From: Streptomyces sp. V4I2
GTDB lineage: Bacteria; Actinomycetota; Actinomycetes; Streptomycetales; Streptomycetaceae
DNA: 64,000 nucleotides
Reading direction: 5' to 3'
Assembly: GCF_030817655.1 (NCBI RefSeq)
Contig: NZ_JAUSZM010000003.1
Location: 9,114,001-9,178,000 of the forward strand
Under the pieces are notes generated by a model that saw only the letters and a program-made list of their open reading frames with translations, was not told the DNA's origin and did not search any database. A program made the position numbers and the translations under genes. Positions 62,906-64,000 of the stretch are shown here, in pieces. How positions within the stretch are numbered: the first letter of the stretch is position 1; each line of letters begins with the position of its first letter.

Positions 62906-64000
62906 ATGGCCAGGCTCCTCGGCCGGCTGGCGGCGATATTGGTCGCCGCCTGCCTACTCTTCACCTCCCAAGCCTTGACCACACCCGAGCGGGCCGCCGC
63001 CGCTGATCCGGGCTACCTGATGGTGCACTTCACGGGGGAGGGGTCGACCAATCAGCAGATGTACCTCTCGCACAGCACGGACGGCGTGAACTGGAACGAC
63101 CTCAACGGCGGCGGCATGGTCCTGCGCTCCACGGTCGGTACGAGGGGGGTGCGTGACCCCGCACTGGTGAGATCCCCCGACGGGAGCAAGTACTGGATCA
63201 TCGCGACCGACCTGTGCATCGGCTGCGGGCAGACGTGGAGCTCTTCCCAGACCGATGCCAGCCGCAACCTCGTGGTGTGGGAGTCCACGGACCTGGCCAC
63301 CTGGTCGCAGCCGCGGCTGCTCAACGTCGCCGGGGCGATCCCCGACGGCCGCAACGCGTGGGCGCCCGAGGCGATCTGGAACCCGGAGACCAACGACTAC
63401 GTCCTGTACTGGGCGACGAACGCCACCCTCAACGGCGTGCTGAAGCACCGCATCTACTACGCCCGCACCACCGACTTCCGCAGCATCACCACCCCCCAGC
63501 TCTACATCGACCGCGCCGGCACCCAGGGCATCATCGACACCCAGATCATCGAGACGCCGTCCGGCGTCGGCAACTACCGCTACGTGCGGGCCTCCGGCGA
63601 CGGCCAGATCACGCTCGAAGGCAGCAACTCGATCCTGGGGACGTGGACCAACCTCGGCAACCTCTCCGGCATCGGCCTCACCGGCTCCCAGGTCGAGGGC
63701 CCGATGTGGATGAAGTTCAACGGCAGCAACAAGTGGGCCCTCTACCTGGACCAGTACGCCACGGGCGGCGGGTACATGCCGGTCCTGACGACTGACCCGT
63801 CCAACCCCGCCGCCTACCAGAAGCAGGCATCGACGAGCTACAACATGGGCGGCACCAAGAAGCGCCACGGCTGGATCCTGAACATGACGGCCGCCGAGGA
63901 GAGCCGCGTGCTCGCACGCTGGCCCAACACCGCGGTCAACCGGCTCCAGTCGTTCAATTTCCAGGACCGGTACGTGCGGCACACCAACTTCGACGTGCGC
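62906..64000 (+). CDS. Secreted GH43 arabinan/arabinofuranosidase with AbfB domain (3' end outside window)
   Basis: 365 codons, open at the right edge. A signal peptide (MARLLGRLAAILVAACLLFT, cleavage near RAAAA) leads to a five-bladed-propeller GH43-like domain: GVRDPALVRSPDG carries the catalytic-base-type RDP, and NAWAPEAIWNPETNDYVLYW the acid-type WAPE. From about residue 345 the text NRLQSFNFQDRYVRHTNFDV begins an AbfB (CBM42) arabinofuranose-binding domain. It should attack arabinan or arabinoxylan side chains outside the cell. ACAGGAGA precedes the ATG. Confidence 0.88.
   Translation, partial: MARLLGRLAAILVAACLLFTSQALTTPERAAAADPGYLMVHFTGEGSTNQQMYLSHSTDGVNWNDLNGGGMVLRSTVGTRGVRDPALVRSPDGSKYWIIATDLCIGCGQTWSSSQTDASRNLVVWESTDLATWSQPRLLNVAGAIPDGRNAWAPEAIWNPETNDYVLYWATNATLNGVLKHRIYYARTTDFRSITTPQLYIDRAGTQGIIDTQIIETPSGVGNYRYVRASGDGQITLEGSNSILGTWTNLGNLSGIGLTGSQVEGPMWMKFNGSNKWALYLDQYATGGGYMPVLTTDPSNPAAYQKQASTSYNMGGTKKRHGWILNMTAAEESRVLARWPNTAVNRLQSFNFQDRYVRHTNFDVR

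Overview
The window is about 64 kb of very GC-rich DNA with tightly packed genes, frequent 4-bp ATGA/GTGA overlaps, GTG starts, rare TTA leucine codons, and SARP, AfsA and LuxR-type regulators. It comes from a Streptomyces or a close relative; the species cannot be named from the sequence. No tRNA, rRNA, CRISPR array or intact insertion sequence was seen.

Layout. (1) 1-11,015: a partial GtrA-like membrane protein, then a nine-kilobase plus-strand operon behind a perfect 25-bp inverted repeat. It holds a GH127 beta-L-arabinofuranosidase, a complete Dpp/Opp-type ABC importer, a proline-iminopeptidase-like hydrolase and an Xaa-Pro aminopeptidase. I read it as uptake and breakdown of arabinosylated, proline-rich plant glycopeptides. 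(2) 11,434-15,907: a dehydrogenase relic, then a sulfur-type module: a glutathione-transferase-like gene and two flavin monooxygenases, each block preceded by a short leader peptide with an HIDL-x-RV signature. (3) 15,886-20,944: a WYL regulator with a divergent partner and a palindromic operator, an acetyltransferase, an astacin-like protease and a LuxR-type ATPase regulator. (4) 21,059-26,383: a TPR-CHAT caspase-like protein divergent from a coupled operon of subtilisin-like protease, ECF-like sigma factor and small acidic protein. This is a candidate proteolytic signalling or conflict system.

(5) 26,384-36,055: gene relics, N-formylglutamate amidohydrolase, a DUF5713 protein, monomeric isocitrate dehydrogenase, secreted M1 peptidase, MscS channel, amino-acid permease and a helical-repeat protein. 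(6) 36,340-40,429: glycerol-kinase/dehydrogenase-type three-gene operon. (7) 40,431-48,790: flippase-like protein, an ABC exporter behind a SoxR box, AraC regulator, XRE/NB-ARC/TPR regulator and two alpha/beta hydrolases. (8) 49,042-60,787: one long minus-strand operon that starts with an AfsA-type synthase and continues with HAD phosphatase, FAD monooxygenase, MMPL transporter, epimerase, a frameshifted secreted hydrolase, a second MMPL transporter and a metallophosphoesterase. A TTA-containing SARP regulator lies divergent at 61,102. Together they look like a hormone (gamma-butyrolactone or furan-like) synthesis and export locus. (9) 61,993-64,000: relic-rich spacer, then a secreted GH43 arabinan-active enzyme with the start of an AbfB domain, cut by the window edge.

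Two themes connect distant parts. Plant arabinose polymers are targeted at both ends of the window. TTA codons, which in Streptomyces need the bldA tRNA, mark the sigma factor, SARP, one MMPL transporter, one flavin monooxygenase and the helical-repeat protein, linking several modules to developmental timing.
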